A stretch of 64,000 nt of DNA from Achromobacter anxifer (GCF_903652925.1 NZ_CAHLAR010000002.1:558001-622000), one strand, 5' to 3'; counted from the stretch's first letter, positions 1-8,765 are shown. Numbers and translations: made by a program. Notes: generated from the letters alone by a model not told the origin.

Positions 1-616
1 CGGGCAGCACCAGGGGCAATCCGCTCAGGGCTTGCAGGTCCATGACCGGCAGCGCGTGTAGCGCGGCCGGGACCGGTTTCCTGCCCGGCCTAGCTGGCGG
101 CGGCGAGACGACCACAAGTTCTTCATCCATCAGGTGCTGGAAGCGCAGATCGACCGAGGCGTCGTCGCTGAAAGTCAGCCCCAGGTCGGCATGACCTGAA
201 CTGACGAAGCCCGGTATATAGCCCGTGCTGGACTCGATGATCTTGAGGTAGACGTCCGGCCAATGCTCCAGCGAGAAGCGCAGCAGCGGCACGGTCAGCA
301 GCTTGGCCATGGACATGGACATCGCCAGCGAGACAGTGCCCCGGGGCGCGCTGATGTCCTCGCGCACGTCGGCGCGCGCGGCGTCGATGCGGCCGAGGAT
401 CTCGCGCGCATGCGCCAGCATGCGCGAGCCTGCCGCCGTCGGCGTGACGCCGCGGGCGCTGCGATGCAACAGCACCACGCCCAGGTCTTCCTCCAGATTG
501 CGTATCAGCAGGCTCAGCGCGGGCTGGGCCACGTGCAGCGCGGCGGCGGCGCGGCTGATCGAGCCGGTGGAAACCACGGCGACAAAGCACTGCATCGCGC
601 GGATGGACATCGACAT
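1..616 (-). CDS. LysR-family transcriptional regulator (C-terminus cut by window edge)
   Basis: A DNA-binding activator or repressor of the LysR type. The N-terminal winged helix-turn-helix is readable: an opening MSMSIRAMQCFVAVV, then the recognition region SISRAAAALHVAQPALSLLI and the typical LEEDLGVVLLHRSARGVTPT wing. After it comes the start of the periplasmic-binding-like effector domain. About 205 residues lie in the window and the rest runs off the left edge. The start at 616 is chosen because GGAGG sits 7 nt upstream. It is divergent from a Bug receptor, CoA-transferase and crotonase, which it probably controls in response to their substrate. The inducer is unknown. Confidence 0.9.
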   Translation of the reverse strand, partial: MSMSIRAMQCFVAVVSTGSISRAAAALHVAQPALSLLIRNLEEDLGVVLLHRSARGVTPTAAGSRMLAHAREILGRIDAARADVREDISAPRGTVSLAMSMSMAKLLTVPLLRFSLEHWPDVYLKIIESSTGYIPGFVSSGHADLGLTFSDDASVDLRFQHLMDEELVVVSPPPARPGRKPVPAALHALPVMDLQALSGLPLVLP

Positions 617-743
617 GCAAAGGCCTCCTGCAGGCAGGGCCATCACATATTTATTATGGCCCGCATATTTAAACGGTATTTCTAATATATCAAGACGGTT
701 CGCATAATGGGCGCCATCCCTCGAAGAACATTACGGAGACATC
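617..743. promoter_or_regulatory. Divergent LysR / Bug-operon promoter region
   Basis: A 127-bp gap between divergent genes with an AT-rich island around 645-690 in otherwise GC-rich DNA. It contains two copies of CATATTT (646-652 and 664-670) and an ATATT/AATAT inverted pair (665-669 and 684-688). This is where a LysR protein would be expected to bind and where both promoters should lie. The assignment rests on position and composition; no clear -35/-10 pair was fixed. Confidence 0.5.
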
Positions 744-1718
744 ATGGTGTTCCACAAAATCCTTGCCGCCTGCGTGGCCGCGGCAGCCTTTGGCAGCCCG
801 GCGCTGGCCGACACCTGGCCCTCCAAGCCCATCACGCTGGTCGTGCCGTTCTCGGCCGGCGGCCCCACGGATTTCATCGCACGCCTGGTGGCGGAACCCC
901 TGGCGCGCGAACTGGGGCAGCAGGTCATCGTGCAGAACAAGCCGGGCGCCAGCGGCAACGTCGGCTACCAGAGCGTGCTGAACGGCCCGGCGGACGGCTA
1001 TACGCTGATGCACAACACGGTGGCCATGCAGGCCATCAATCCGCTGATGTACCCCAGCGCGAAGATGCATCCGCTGCAGGACTATGTGCCGATCGGCACG
1101 ACCGGCGCGATGCCCAATCTGCTGGTGGTCAATCCCGAGCGCACTCCCGTCAAGACGCTGGCTGAACTGGTCGAGCGCGGTCGCGGCATGAAGAACGGGC
1201 TGAGCTATGCAACCTTCGGGCCGGGCAGTTCGCCGCACGTCTATGGCGCCTCGTTGCAGAAGCTGGCGGGCTTTCAGGCGGTGGGCGTGGCCTACAAGGG
1301 CAGCGCCAATGCCGTGACCGACGTGATCGGCGGGCAGGTCGACTTCCTGTTCGACAGCATGTCGACCAGTCTTGGGCAGGTCCAGTCGGGCAGGCTGAAG
1401 GCCTTGGCCATCACCTCCGCCCAGCGTTCGCCAATGCTGCCTGACGTGCCCACGCTGAAGGAAGCCGGCTATCCCAGCCTGGATCTCAAATTCTGGTTCT
1501 CCCTGCAGGCGCCCGCCGGCACGCCGCCGGAAACGGTGCAGAAGCTGCGCGAGGCCGTGGCGCGCGTGGTCGCCAGCGATGCCTACCGCAAGGCGATGCA
1601 GGAGCGCGGCGCGGAGGCCTTCCAGGTTGCTCCCGCGGAATTGGACGGGTTCTTCAAGCGGGAAACCGCCCAATGGACCGAAGCCGCGCAAACCATCGGC
1701 CTGAAGAGCGAGCAGTAA
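744..1718 (+). CDS. Bug-family (tripartite tricarboxylate transporter) solute-binding receptor
   Basis: A periplasmic extracytoplasmic receptor of the Bug/TctC family, 324 residues, the usual length. A Sec signal peptide (about residues 1-22, ending in SPALA) precedes the family hallmark WPSKPITLVVPFSAGGPTD and the QNKPGASGN loop, which form the carboxylate-binding cleft. GGAGA precedes the ATG. It is first in a likely operon with a CoA-transferase and a crotonase, and divergent from a LysR gene. No TctA or TctB membrane gene is nearby, so it must use a transporter encoded elsewhere or act as a sensor. The ligand is probably an organic acid that the two downstream enzymes handle as a CoA thioester (inference). 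Confidence 0.92.
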   Translation: MVFHKILAACVAAAAFGSPALADTWPSKPITLVVPFSAGGPTDFIARLVAEPLARELGQQVIVQNKPGASGNVGYQSVLNGPADGYTLMHNTVAMQAINPLMYPSAKMHPLQDYVPIGTTGAMPNLLVVNPERTPVKTLAELVERGRGMKNGLSYATFGPGSSPHVYGASLQKLAGFQAVGVAYKGSANAVTDVIGGQVDFLFDSMSTSLGQVQSGRLKALAITSAQRSPMLPDVPTLKEAGYPSLDLKFWFSLQAPAGTPPETVQKLREAVARVVASDAYRKAMQERGAEAFQVAPAELDGFFKRETAQWTEAAQTIGLKSEQ

Positions 1719-1720
1719 TC

Positions 1721-2932
1721 ATGTCCACGCAAGCACGCATGACGCCGTTGAAGAACATCACGGTCCTGGATCTGAGCAAGGTGCTGGCCGGGCCGTTGTG
1801 CGGCCAGTATCTGGGCGAGCTCGGCGCCCGGGTGATCAAGGTCGAACCCGTGGGCAAGGGCGACGACACGCGTGCCTGGCTGCCGCAGGACGTTGGCCAG
1901 TCCGCGACGTTTCTTGCCGTCAACCACAACAAGCGCAGCCTGGCCGTGGACCTGAAGACGCCGGCTGGCCGGGCCGTGGTGCACCGGCTGGCCGAACAGG
2001 CGGACGTGGTGCTGCAGGGCTTTGGAGGCAAGACCGCTGCGCGCCTGGGTGTGGACTACGAGACGCTCAGCCGTCTCAATCCCCGCCTGGTGTATTGCGA
2101 AATCTCGGGCTATGGCCGCGAGGGGCCGATGGGCGAGGAGCCGGGCTACGACGTCATGCTGCAGGCCTTTAGCGGCATGATCAGCACCATGGGCGAGCCC
2201 GGCGGAAATTTCGCGCGGGCCAGCTTTTCGCCGGTGGACCTGGGCACGGGTTCCTTCGCGTTGAGCGGCATCCTGGCCGCGTTGCTGGAACGCAGCCAGA
2301 CGGGCAAGGGGCAGTACCTGGATGTGTCCCTGCTGGACACGTCGCTCGGCCTGATGTCGTACATGGCGCAGAACTACTGGCGCACCGGCCAGATCCCGCG
2401 CCGCATGGGCACGGGCCATCCGGCCATGTGCCCTTACCAGGCATTCCGGGCGGCCGATGGCGACATCATGCTGGGCGTGGGCAACGATGCGCAATGGCAG
2501 CGCTTCTGCGCGGTGGCGGGGCTGGAGGAGCACGTGGATGCGCCCCGGTTCGCGACCAACGCCGACCGGGTCCGCAACTTTACCGAGACGGTCGCGCTGG
2601 TCCAGGCGCGCATGGAGACGCGCAGCGTGGCGCAATGGCTGGAAGCGCTCAAGCCCGCGGGCATCGCGTGTTCAGCCATCCATACCCTGGACCAGGCGCT
2701 GGCGCATCCGCAGGTTGCCGCGCGCGAATTGATCGTCAAAAGCCGGCACAAGGTGCTGGGCGAAGTCCACAACGTCGGCCTGCCGATACGCTTTGGACGG
2801 CAGCCGCGCCAGGCCTCGCTGCCCGCGCCCGTGTTGGGCGAGCACACCCGCGAGATCCTGGCCGAGCTGGGCTACGCGCAAGCCGAAGTCGACACACTGC
2901 TGGCGTCGGGCAGCGTGCAGGCCCATTCCTGA
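1721..2932 (+). CDS. CaiB/BaiF-type CoA-transferase (family III)
   Basis: A family III CoA-transferase, 403 residues, moving CoA between carboxylic acids in the cytoplasm. The N-terminal ITVLDLSKVLAGPLCGQYLG motif, the SGYG motif (129-132) and the catalytic aspartate in the GYDVMLQA context (about Asp144) are all present, and the length is normal. The start at 1721 lies just after the stop of the Bug receptor gene (2-nt gap); an in-frame ATG at 1739 is an alternative. A longer upstream frame would overlap the Bug gene and lacks conserved sequence. With the next crotonase it should activate and process the acid bound by the upstream receptor. The substrate cannot be read from sequence. Confidence 0.9.
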   Translation: MSTQARMTPLKNITVLDLSKVLAGPLCGQYLGELGARVIKVEPVGKGDDTRAWLPQDVGQSATFLAVNHNKRSLAVDLKTPAGRAVVHRLAEQADVVLQGFGGKTAARLGVDYETLSRLNPRLVYCEISGYGREGPMGEEPGYDVMLQAFSGMISTMGEPGGNFARASFSPVDLGTGSFALSGILAALLERSQTGKGQYLDVSLLDTSLGLMSYMAQNYWRTGQIPRRMGTGHPAMCPYQAFRAADGDIMLGVGNDAQWQRFCAVAGLEEHVDAPRFATNADRVRNFTETVALVQARMETRSVAQWLEALKPAGIACSAIHTLDQALAHPQVAARELIVKSRHKVLGEVHNVGLPIRFGRQPRQASLPAPVLGEHTREILAELGYAQAEVDTLLASGSVQAHS

Positions 2933-2948
2933 ACATGAGAGGCTACCG

Positions 2949-3740
2949 ATGACATTCCTGCGTTACGAGGTCCGCGACCAGATTGCGGAAATCCATCTAT
3001 GCCATGCGCCCGTCAATGCGCTGGACGAGGCCATGCTGGACGCGCTGATCGCCGCGCTGGAACGCGCCAATGCCGATTCCAACGTGCGCGCCGTGCTGCT
3101 GGCCAGCGATTTGCCTGGACGGTTCTGCGCCGGGCTGGATATGAAAAAGCTGCTGGGCAGCACGCCGGCGCGCATCCACGCGCTGTTGTCCAAGCTGTAC
3201 ATCAAGCTCTACGACACGCAGTTCAATCTGATCAAGCCGTCGATCTCGGTGGTGTCTGGCGCGGTCCGCGGCGGCGGCATGACGGTGGCCATTTCCAGCG
3301 ACATGGTGGTGGCGGCGGATACCGCCACCTTCGGCTATCCGGAAATCGATGTCGGCGTCCTGCCCGCCATCCACTATGTGCATTTGCCGGGCATCGTGGG
3401 CAAGCACCGGGCGTTCGATCTGTTGTTCACCGGACGCACCTTCGATGCGCAAGAGGCGCACGGGCTGGGGCTGGTGGCGCGCGTCGCGCCTGAAGCGGAA
3501 TTGCTGGAGCAGGCGCGCACGCTGGCGCGGTCGCTGGCGGGCAAGCCGCCGCAAGTCCTGGCGATGGGCCGGCGCGCCTTCGTCTACAGCAATGACAACG
3601 AGTATCGGCGCAGGGTGGCGACGGCGGTCGAGGTGTTCTGCAACGCGGCCGCCACGCCCGAGGCCCGCGAGGGCTTGAGCGCCTTCGTGCAGAAGCGCGC
3701 GCCGCAGTGGGGCGGGCGGCGCGACGAGCGCCAGGACTAG
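2949..3740 (+). CDS. Enoyl-CoA hydratase/isomerase (crotonase) family protein
   Basis: A 263-residue crotonase-fold enzyme acting on an acyl-CoA. The first oxyanion-hole region (RFCAGLDMKKL) and the second (VRGGGMTVAISSDMVVA) are clear. Of the two glutamates used by true enoyl-CoA hydratases, the one after the GGG turn is replaced (GGGMTVA instead of GGGCELA), while the one in FGYPEIDVGVLPA is kept. It may therefore be an isomerase, hydrolase or lyase rather than a hydratase. ATG 2949 follows the CoA-transferase by 16 nt. Third gene of the LysR-linked operon. Confidence 0.85.
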   Translation: MTFLRYEVRDQIAEIHLCHAPVNALDEAMLDALIAALERANADSNVRAVLLASDLPGRFCAGLDMKKLLGSTPARIHALLSKLYIKLYDTQFNLIKPSISVVSGAVRGGGMTVAISSDMVVAADTATFGYPEIDVGVLPAIHYVHLPGIVGKHRAFDLLFTGRTFDAQEAHGLGLVARVAPEAELLEQARTLARSLAGKPPQVLAMGRRAFVYSNDNEYRRRVATAVEVFCNAAATPEAREGLSAFVQKRAPQWGGRRDERQD

Positions 3741-3756
3741 CGTCGCAGTTCCTGGC
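3730..3756. terminator. Possible bidirectional terminator between convergent crotonase genes
   Basis: GCCAGGA (3730-3736) pairs with TCCTGGC (3750-3756) around a 13-nt loop, followed by a short T-rich run. It sits across the end of one crotonase gene and just before the end of the convergent one. The stem is weak, so this is tentative. Confidence 0.35.
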
Positions 3757-3757
3757 C

Positions 3758-4561
3758 TTATTTGCCCTGGAACCGCGGCGCCCGCTTTTCGCGGAATGCC
3801 CGCACGCCTTCGGCGAAATCCTCGCGGGAGGCCGTGTCCAGGAAGCGCGCCGTTTCCTCGGCCAGCTGGGTTTCCAGCGTGGCGTGTTCGGCTGAACGCA
3901 ACAGGTCCTTGGCGCCGGCAATGCCGTGCGGTGCGTGGCGGGCGATGTCCTGCGCATAGGCTTGCGCCGCGTGCGCGAGTTCTCCGGATCCGGCGGTGCG
4001 CGTGACGATGCCCCAGGCCAGCGCGTCCGCGGCGCTGAAGGCGTCGTGGCGCAGCAGCAGGTCCAGCGCCCGCCTGGCGCCCAGCACGCGTGTCAGTCCG
4101 TGGGTCATGCCGGCGTCGGGTGTCGCTCCCAGCTTGAGATAGGCCGTCATGAAGCGGGTCTCGGCATCGGCGATGGCCAGGTCGCAGGCCAGCACCAGCG
4201 ACAGGCCCGCGCCGGCGGCGATGCCGTGGACCTGCGCGAGCCAGACCTTGTCCATGCGCGCGATGCGCGCAATGAAGTCGTTCAACGGCGTGAACAGATC
4301 TTGAAGCGTGGCGCGCACCTGGGCCGGCTCGCCCGTGAACATGCTGATGTCGCCGCCCGCGCAGAAAGCCTTGCCGGTCGCGCGCAACAGCACGGCGCGG
4401 ATTTCATCGCGCGTTTCCAACCATTGCGCGGCGCTCTGCAGGTCGCGCGCCATCGCCACGTCGATGGCGTTGAGGGCGTCGGGGCGGTTCAGGGTGACGG
4501 TGGCGATGGCGCCGGAGGTTTCCAGGAACAGCGTCTGGAACACCGGAAGTCCTTGGGTCAT
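3758..4561 (-). CDS. Enoyl-CoA hydratase/isomerase family protein (PaaG-like)
   Basis: A 267-residue crotonase. CAGGDISMF and the [20 protein letters not shown] oxyanion segment are present. Both hydratase glutamates are absent: the GGGCE turn reads AGAGLS, and the usual PE.LG reads [11 protein letters not shown]. That pattern resembles PaaG-type isomerases more than FadB-type hydratases. It diverges from the ABC-importer/acyl-CoA synthetase operon over a 230-bp region with a TetR-like operator, so it is likely part of the same regulon and supplies the isomerase or hydratase step of the degradation. The ATG at 4561 starts MTQGLPVFQ. Confidence 0.85.
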   Translation of the reverse strand: MTQGLPVFQTLFLETSGAIATVTLNRPDALNAIDVAMARDLQSAAQWLETRDEIRAVLLRATGKAFCAGGDISMFTGEPAQVRATLQDLFTPLNDFIARIARMDKVWLAQVHGIAAGAGLSLVLACDLAIADAETRFMTAYLKLGATPDAGMTHGLTRVLGARRALDLLLRHDAFSAADALAWGIVTRTAGSGELAHAAQAYAQDIARHAPHGIAGAKDLLRSAEHATLETQLAEETARFLDTASREDFAEGVRAFREKRAPRFQGK

Positions 4562-4624
4562 GGCGAGTCTCCGTTATCGGGTAAATACCAGCTGTCGATC
4601 CAAAAACCGCGATGCTATGGTCTG

Positions 4625-4644
4625 AACCGAGCGCTTGCTTGGTT
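4625..4644. promoter_or_regulatory. Probable TetR-type operator (imperfect palindrome)
   Basis: AACCGAGCGC followed directly by TTGCTTGGTT forms a 20-bp imperfect inverted repeat (7 of 10 positions match between arms). A second dyad, TAAGC-AC-GCTTA, lies at 4651-4662. The site is in the divergent promoter between a crotonase gene and the ABC-importer/acyl-CoA synthetase/thiolase operon, whose last gene encodes a TetR regulator. The match to size and symmetry of TetR operators is seen directly; the assignment to that regulator is inference. Confidence 0.55.
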
Positions 4645-4791
4645 TCCTTTTAAGCACGCTTAGCGTAACGCATAGAACGATTTTCCGGCGCTGTACTGGC
4701 GTAGGTAAAGACAGGTTCGTTGCATCTCCTGCCTCGCGGGTTCGCCAGACCGACGTCGATAAAAACTTCGCATGTAAAAGCGAGGAGACAA

Positions 4792-5616
4792 ATGGTGGAT
4801 CAGTCCGACAGCCCTCCCTTGCTGGAGGTGGATGGGGTCACGCTGGCGTTCGGCGGGGTCAAGGCGCTTACCGGAGTGGGCTTTCGCGTGCAGCCCGGCT
4901 CCATCACTACGGTCATCGGCCCCAACGGCGCCGGCAAGACCTCGCTGTTCAATACCATTTCAGGCTTCTATCGCCCGGCGTCCGGACAGATCCGGTTCCA
5001 GGGCCGCGACATCACGCGCGTAGCCGCGCCCGAACGCGCCAGGCTGGGCCTGGCGCGCAGCTTCCAGAACATCGCCTTGTTCCGCGGCATGACCGTGCTG
5101 GACAACATCAAGCTGGGCCGCCACGCGCATCTGCGCACTAATGTGCTGGACGCGCTGCTGTACCTGGGACGGGCGCGGCGTGAAGAGATGGCGCTGCGCG
5201 CCGACATCGAGGAACGCATCATCGATTTCCTGGAGATTGACCATATCCGCCACGCGCCCGTGGCGGCGCTCTCCTACGGCCTGCAGAAGCGGGTGGAGCT
5301 GGCACGCGCGCTGGCCATGCAGCCCAAGGTGCTGATGCTGGACGAACCGGTGGCCGGCATGAACCGCGAAGAGACCGACGATATGGCGCGCTTCATCCTG
5401 GATGCGCGCGCCGAATGGGGCGTGACGGTGCTGATGGTGGAGCACGACATGGGCATGGTCATGGACCTGTCGGACCACGTGGTGGTGCTGAACTTCGGCC
5501 AGGTGATCGCCGACGGCACGCCGGCCCAGGTGCAGGCGGACCCGCAGGTCATCCGGGCCTATCTGGGCGCGGGCGACGTCGGCGACCTGCGCCGCCGCCT
5601 GCGGGAGGCGGCCTGA
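4792..5616 (+). CDS. livG: Branched-chain-type ABC transporter ATP-binding protein (LivG-like)
   Basis: One of two cytoplasmic ATPases of a HAAT-family importer, 274 residues. Walker A is GPNGAGKTS (about residue 44), the signature region is AALSYGLQKRVELARAL and Walker B VLMLDEPVAGMN. The H-loop EHDMGMVMDLSD is typical of LivG. ATG 4792 follows GAGGAG by a proper spacing; a longer frame from 4720 has no conserved sequence. It opens an eight-gene operon (importer, acyl-CoA synthetase, thiolase, TetR). Substrate is probably a carboxylic acid rather than an amino acid, judging from the downstream enzymes (inference). Confidence 0.92.
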   Translation: MVDQSDSPPLLEVDGVTLAFGGVKALTGVGFRVQPGSITTVIGPNGAGKTSLFNTISGFYRPASGQIRFQGRDITRVAAPERARLGLARSFQNIALFRGMTVLDNIKLGRHAHLRTNVLDALLYLGRARREEMALRADIEERIIDFLEIDHIRHAPVAALSYGLQKRVELARALAMQPKVLMLDEPVAGMNREETDDMARFILDARAEWGVTVLMVEHDMGMVMDLSDHVVVLNFGQVIADGTPAQVQADPQVIRAYLGAGDVGDLRRRLREAA

Positions 5617-6494
5617 TGGACGTTCTGTTCTTCCTGGAAGTCACGCTGGCCGGGCTGGGCAGCGGCGGGCTCTACGCGCTGGCGGCGCTGGCCTTCGTCA
5701 TCGTCTACAAGGCGACCCGCGTGGTGAACATCGCCATCGGCGAATTCCTGATGCTGGGCGCCTATGTGTTCTACGCCTTCGCCACGGGCATGGAATGGCC
5801 GATCTGGCTGGCCATCGTGGGGGCGGTGGTGGTGTCGGGCGCGCTGGGCGCGCTGGTCGAGCGGTTGACCATCCGGCCCATGCTGGGGGAGGCTCCGATC
5901 TCGGTCTTCATGATCACGGTGGGGCTGGCGTCGATCCTGGTGGGCGTGGTGGAGCTGATCTGGACCGCCGACCAGCGGCGCCTGCCGGAGTTCATGCCGC
6001 GCGCGCCGGTGATGATCGGCGAAGCGTTCGTCGCGCCCAAGGTGTTCTATGGCTTCTGGGTGGCGGTGGTGCTGGCGTTGCTGGTGCTGGTGGTGTTCCG
6101 CTACTGGCGCGGCGGCGTGGCGCTGCGGGCCACGGCCTCGGACCAGGGCGCGGCCTATGCCATGGGCATCAACGTGCCGCGCGTGTTCTCGCTGGCCTGG
6201 GTGGCGGCGGGGGCACTGGCCGCGGTGTCGGGCGTGATCGTGGGGGCGATCGGCGGCATTTCCTCGTCGATGGGCGTGTTCGGCTTGTCGGTGCTGGTGG
6301 TGGTGATCGTGGGCGGGCTGGACAGCGTGGCGGGCGCCCTGGTGGGCGGCGTGTTCATCGGCCTGCTGGAAGCCTGGGCCGGCGCCTACATGGGCGGCGA
6401 ATACAAACTGCTGGCCACCTTCATCGTGCTGGTGGTGGTGCTGATGGTCAGGCCATACGGCCTGTTCGGCACCCGTGAAATCGAGAGGCTCTGA
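5616..6494 (+). CDS. livH: Branched-chain-type ABC transporter permease (LivH-like)
   Basis: An inner-membrane permease of the HAAT family, 292 residues, with about eight hydrophobic segments. The N-terminal SGGLYALAALAFVIVYKATR and NIAIGEFLMLGAY stretches and the EAA-like RATASDQGAAYAMGIN loop (which docks the ATPase) are characteristic of LivH. The ATG overlaps the stop of livG by one base (TGATG), implying translational coupling. It forms the membrane pore with the next gene product. Confidence 0.9.
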   Translation: MDVLFFLEVTLAGLGSGGLYALAALAFVIVYKATRVVNIAIGEFLMLGAYVFYAFATGMEWPIWLAIVGAVVVSGALGALVERLTIRPMLGEAPISVFMITVGLASILVGVVELIWTADQRRLPEFMPRAPVMIGEAFVAPKVFYGFWVAVVLALLVLVVFRYWRGGVALRATASDQGAAYAMGINVPRVFSLAWVAAGALAAVSGVIVGAIGGISSSMGVFGLSVLVVVIVGGLDSVAGALVGGVFIGLLEAWAGAYMGGEYKLLATFIVLVVVLMVRPYGLFGTREIERL

Positions 6495-6497
6495 CCG

Positions 6498-7535
6498 ATG
6501 CGCATCGCGACTGCCAAGCAGACCTATCTTGCGGACGAAGCGCTGTTCGACACCCGCACGCAGAAGGCGTGGCTGGCCCTGCTGGCCGCGTCCCTGGTCA
6601 TGTTCCCTTTCGTGGCCGACGCTTACTGGCTGTACCTGGCCTGCCTGGTCGCCATCAACGTCGCCAGCGCCACGGGGCTGAACATCCTCACGGGCTACAC
6701 CGGCCTGGTCAGCCTGGGACAGGCCGCCTTCATGGGCCTGGGGGCTTACACGGTGGCGGTGCTGGAGCAGCGGCTGGGCACGCCCGTCCTGCTGAACCTG
6801 GTGGCTGGCGGCCTGGTGGCGATGGCGGGCGGCCTGCTGGTTGGCATACCTTCCTTGCGGGTGAAGGGCCTGTACCTGGCCATCGCCACCATCGCAGCGT
6901 CCTTCATTGCGCATTTCATCTTCGCCAATTGGCAATTCACGGGCGGCACGACCGGCCTGCAGGTGCCGCCGGCGCGGGTGCTGGGCGTGGACCTGGACAC
7001 CTCCTTCAAGATCTATTGGCTGATCGTGCCCGTGACGGCGCTGATGGTGCTGGGGGCGGCCAACCTGTTCCGCACGCGCATCGGGCGCGCCTTCATCGCC
7101 ATCCGCGACCGCGACATTTCGGCCGAGGTGCTGGGCATACGCCTGCTGCGCTACAAGCTGCTGTCGTTCGGCCTGTCCTCGTTCTATGCGGGCGTGGCGG
7201 GCGGCATGTGGGCCTACTTCTTCCGGGTGGTCACGCCCGAGAGCTTCCCGCTGATCATGTCGATCTTCTTCCTGGCCGCCATCATCGTCGGCGGCATGGG
7301 CACGATCCTGGGTTCCATCCTGGGCGCCATCTTCATGACCATGGTGCCGGAACTGCTCAAGCTGATCGTAGGCTGGCTGCCCGTGGGCGGCGACGCGCTG
7401 CGTCTGATCTCGCCGGTGCGCACCATTGTTTTCGGCCTGCTGATCGTGGGCTTTCTGATCTTCGAGCCGCACGGGCTCGCGGAAATCTGGCGCCGCGTGC
7501 GCCGTTACTTCCATCTCTGGCCCTTCCGCACCTAG
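6498..7535 (+). CDS. livM: Branched-chain-type ABC transporter permease (LivM-like)
   Basis: The second permease of the importer, 345 residues. LNILTGYTGLVSLGQAAFMG is the classic LivM sequence, and FIAIRDRDISAEVLGI is the cytoplasmic coupling loop. Several long hydrophobic helices continue to the FEPHGLAEIWRR end typical of the family. Three bases separate it from livH. It should pair with LivH as a heterodimeric channel. Confidence 0.9.
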   Translation: MRIATAKQTYLADEALFDTRTQKAWLALLAASLVMFPFVADAYWLYLACLVAINVASATGLNILTGYTGLVSLGQAAFMGLGAYTVAVLEQRLGTPVLLNLVAGGLVAMAGGLLVGIPSLRVKGLYLAIATIAASFIAHFIFANWQFTGGTTGLQVPPARVLGVDLDTSFKIYWLIVPVTALMVLGAANLFRTRIGRAFIAIRDRDISAEVLGIRLLRYKLLSFGLSSFYAGVAGGMWAYFFRVVTPESFPLIMSIFFLAAIIVGGMGTILGSILGAIFMTMVPELLKLIVGWLPVGGDALRLISPVRTIVFGLLIVGFLIFEPHGLAEIWRRVRRYFHLWPFRT

Positions 7536-7576
7536 CCATGGCGGCGGCCACCCATAAGACCCTCAGGAGACTAACC

Positions 7577-8758
7577 ATGAAGCGCATCCGGATCGGCAGC
7601 GGTTTATCGAGGTTGTTGGCCCCCCTGGGCCTGGCGGCGGCGTTGGCGGCGGCGCCCGCGGCCCAGGCGGCGGAGGACCTGGTGCTGGGCGGCTCCATCC
7701 CCTTGAGCGGGGTGTTCGCCTTCGCGGGGCAGGGCATCCACGCCGGCATCACCGACTACGTGAAGATCATCAATGACCAGGGCGGCGTGAAGGGACGCAA
7801 GCTGCGCTACGTGCCCGAGGACACGGCCTACAAGGTCGACGCCTCGGTGGCGGCCTTCAAGAAGATCACCAGCCAGAACAAGGTGAACTTCTATTACGGT
7901 GATTCGACCGGTTTTTCCAAGACGATCAACGCCGAGCTGAACCGCACGGGCGACATCCTGATGACCGGCGCGTCCTTCGCCACCGAGCTCAACGATCCCG
8001 CCAAATATCCGGCGCAGTTCATGCTGGGCCCCGACTACACGGAGATGTTCGGCATCCTGCTGCGCTACATCGCCAAGGAACAGCCCGGCGCCAAGGTGGC
8101 TTTCGTGTATTCGGACACCGAGTTCGGCCGCGATCCCATCGCCAGCTCGCGCGCGGTGGCCGAGAAACTGGGCCTGAAAGTCGCGACCGAGATCATGACG
8201 CCGCCGGGCAGCGTGGACGTGTCGACCGAGGTCATCAAGCTGCGCCGCGCCGATCCCGACTACACCATCTTCCACGGCTACGTGCTGGCGCCGATTCCCG
8301 AGTTCGTGGGGCAGGGCAAGCGCATGGGCCTGAAGACGCGCTACATGGGCACGTTCTGGACCATGGACAACTCCACCGTGATGCAGATGGGCGAGGATGC
8401 CGAAGGCTTCATGGGCGTGATGCCTTACCGCTATTACTACGACACCGCGGCTGACGCGCCGATGCTGAAGAAGATCCGCGAGATGCGCCCGCAGTACCAG
8501 AGCACCGGCTACATGCAGGGCTTCCTGGCCGCCATGCTGTTCACCGAAGTCGCCAAGCGCACGCTGGACGCCGGCAAGGAGCTGACCAGCGCCAACATGA
8601 AGGCGGCGCTGGACGGCATCAAGGACTTCGACACCGGCGGCCTGATCGGCGTGCCGATCTCCATCAAGGGCAACTCCATCCCGGTGGGCCGGATCTATCG
8701 CGCCGACGTGAAGCAGAAGCAGATGGTGCCGGCATCCGACTGGATCGTCCTGAAGTGA
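7577..8758 (+). CDS. Branched-chain-type ABC transporter substrate-binding protein
   Basis: Periplasmic binding protein, 393 residues, of the LivK/type I fold. An Ala-rich signal peptide (about 1-34, ending AAQAA) precedes LGGSIPLSGVFAFAGQG, the usual first strand and ligand loop, and later YSDTEFGRD in the second lobe. The start is the ATG at 7577 behind AGGAG; reading upstream in frame gives only a shadow of livM. It decides the specificity of the importer. The ligand is not readable, but the neighbouring acyl-CoA synthetase and thiolase point to an aliphatic or aryl-aliphatic acid (inference). Confidence 0.9.
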   Translation: MKRIRIGSGLSRLLAPLGLAAALAAAPAAQAAEDLVLGGSIPLSGVFAFAGQGIHAGITDYVKIINDQGGVKGRKLRYVPEDTAYKVDASVAAFKKITSQNKVNFYYGDSTGFSKTINAELNRTGDILMTGASFATELNDPAKYPAQFMLGPDYTEMFGILLRYIAKEQPGAKVAFVYSDTEFGRDPIASSRAVAEKLGLKVATEIMTPPGSVDVSTEVIKLRRADPDYTIFHGYVLAPIPEFVGQGKRMGLKTRYMGTFWTMDNSTVMQMGEDAEGFMGVMPYRYYYDTAADAPMLKKIREMRPQYQSTGYMQGFLAAMLFTEVAKRTLDAGKELTSANMKAALDGIKDFDTGGLIGVPISIKGNSIPVGRIYRADVKQKQMVPASDWIVLK

Positions 8759-8765
8759 GGCAGCC

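Noticed and set aside
1673-1720. Extended N-terminus for the CoA-transferase
   Set aside because: The extension overlaps the Bug receptor gene and adds no family sequence; ATG 1721 fits better.
5559-7514. Very long open frame antisense to the two Liv-type permease genes
   Set aside because: It is Gln/His/Arg-rich with no recognisable domain and lies opposite well-conserved permeases; such frames are a by-product of high GC at third codon positions.
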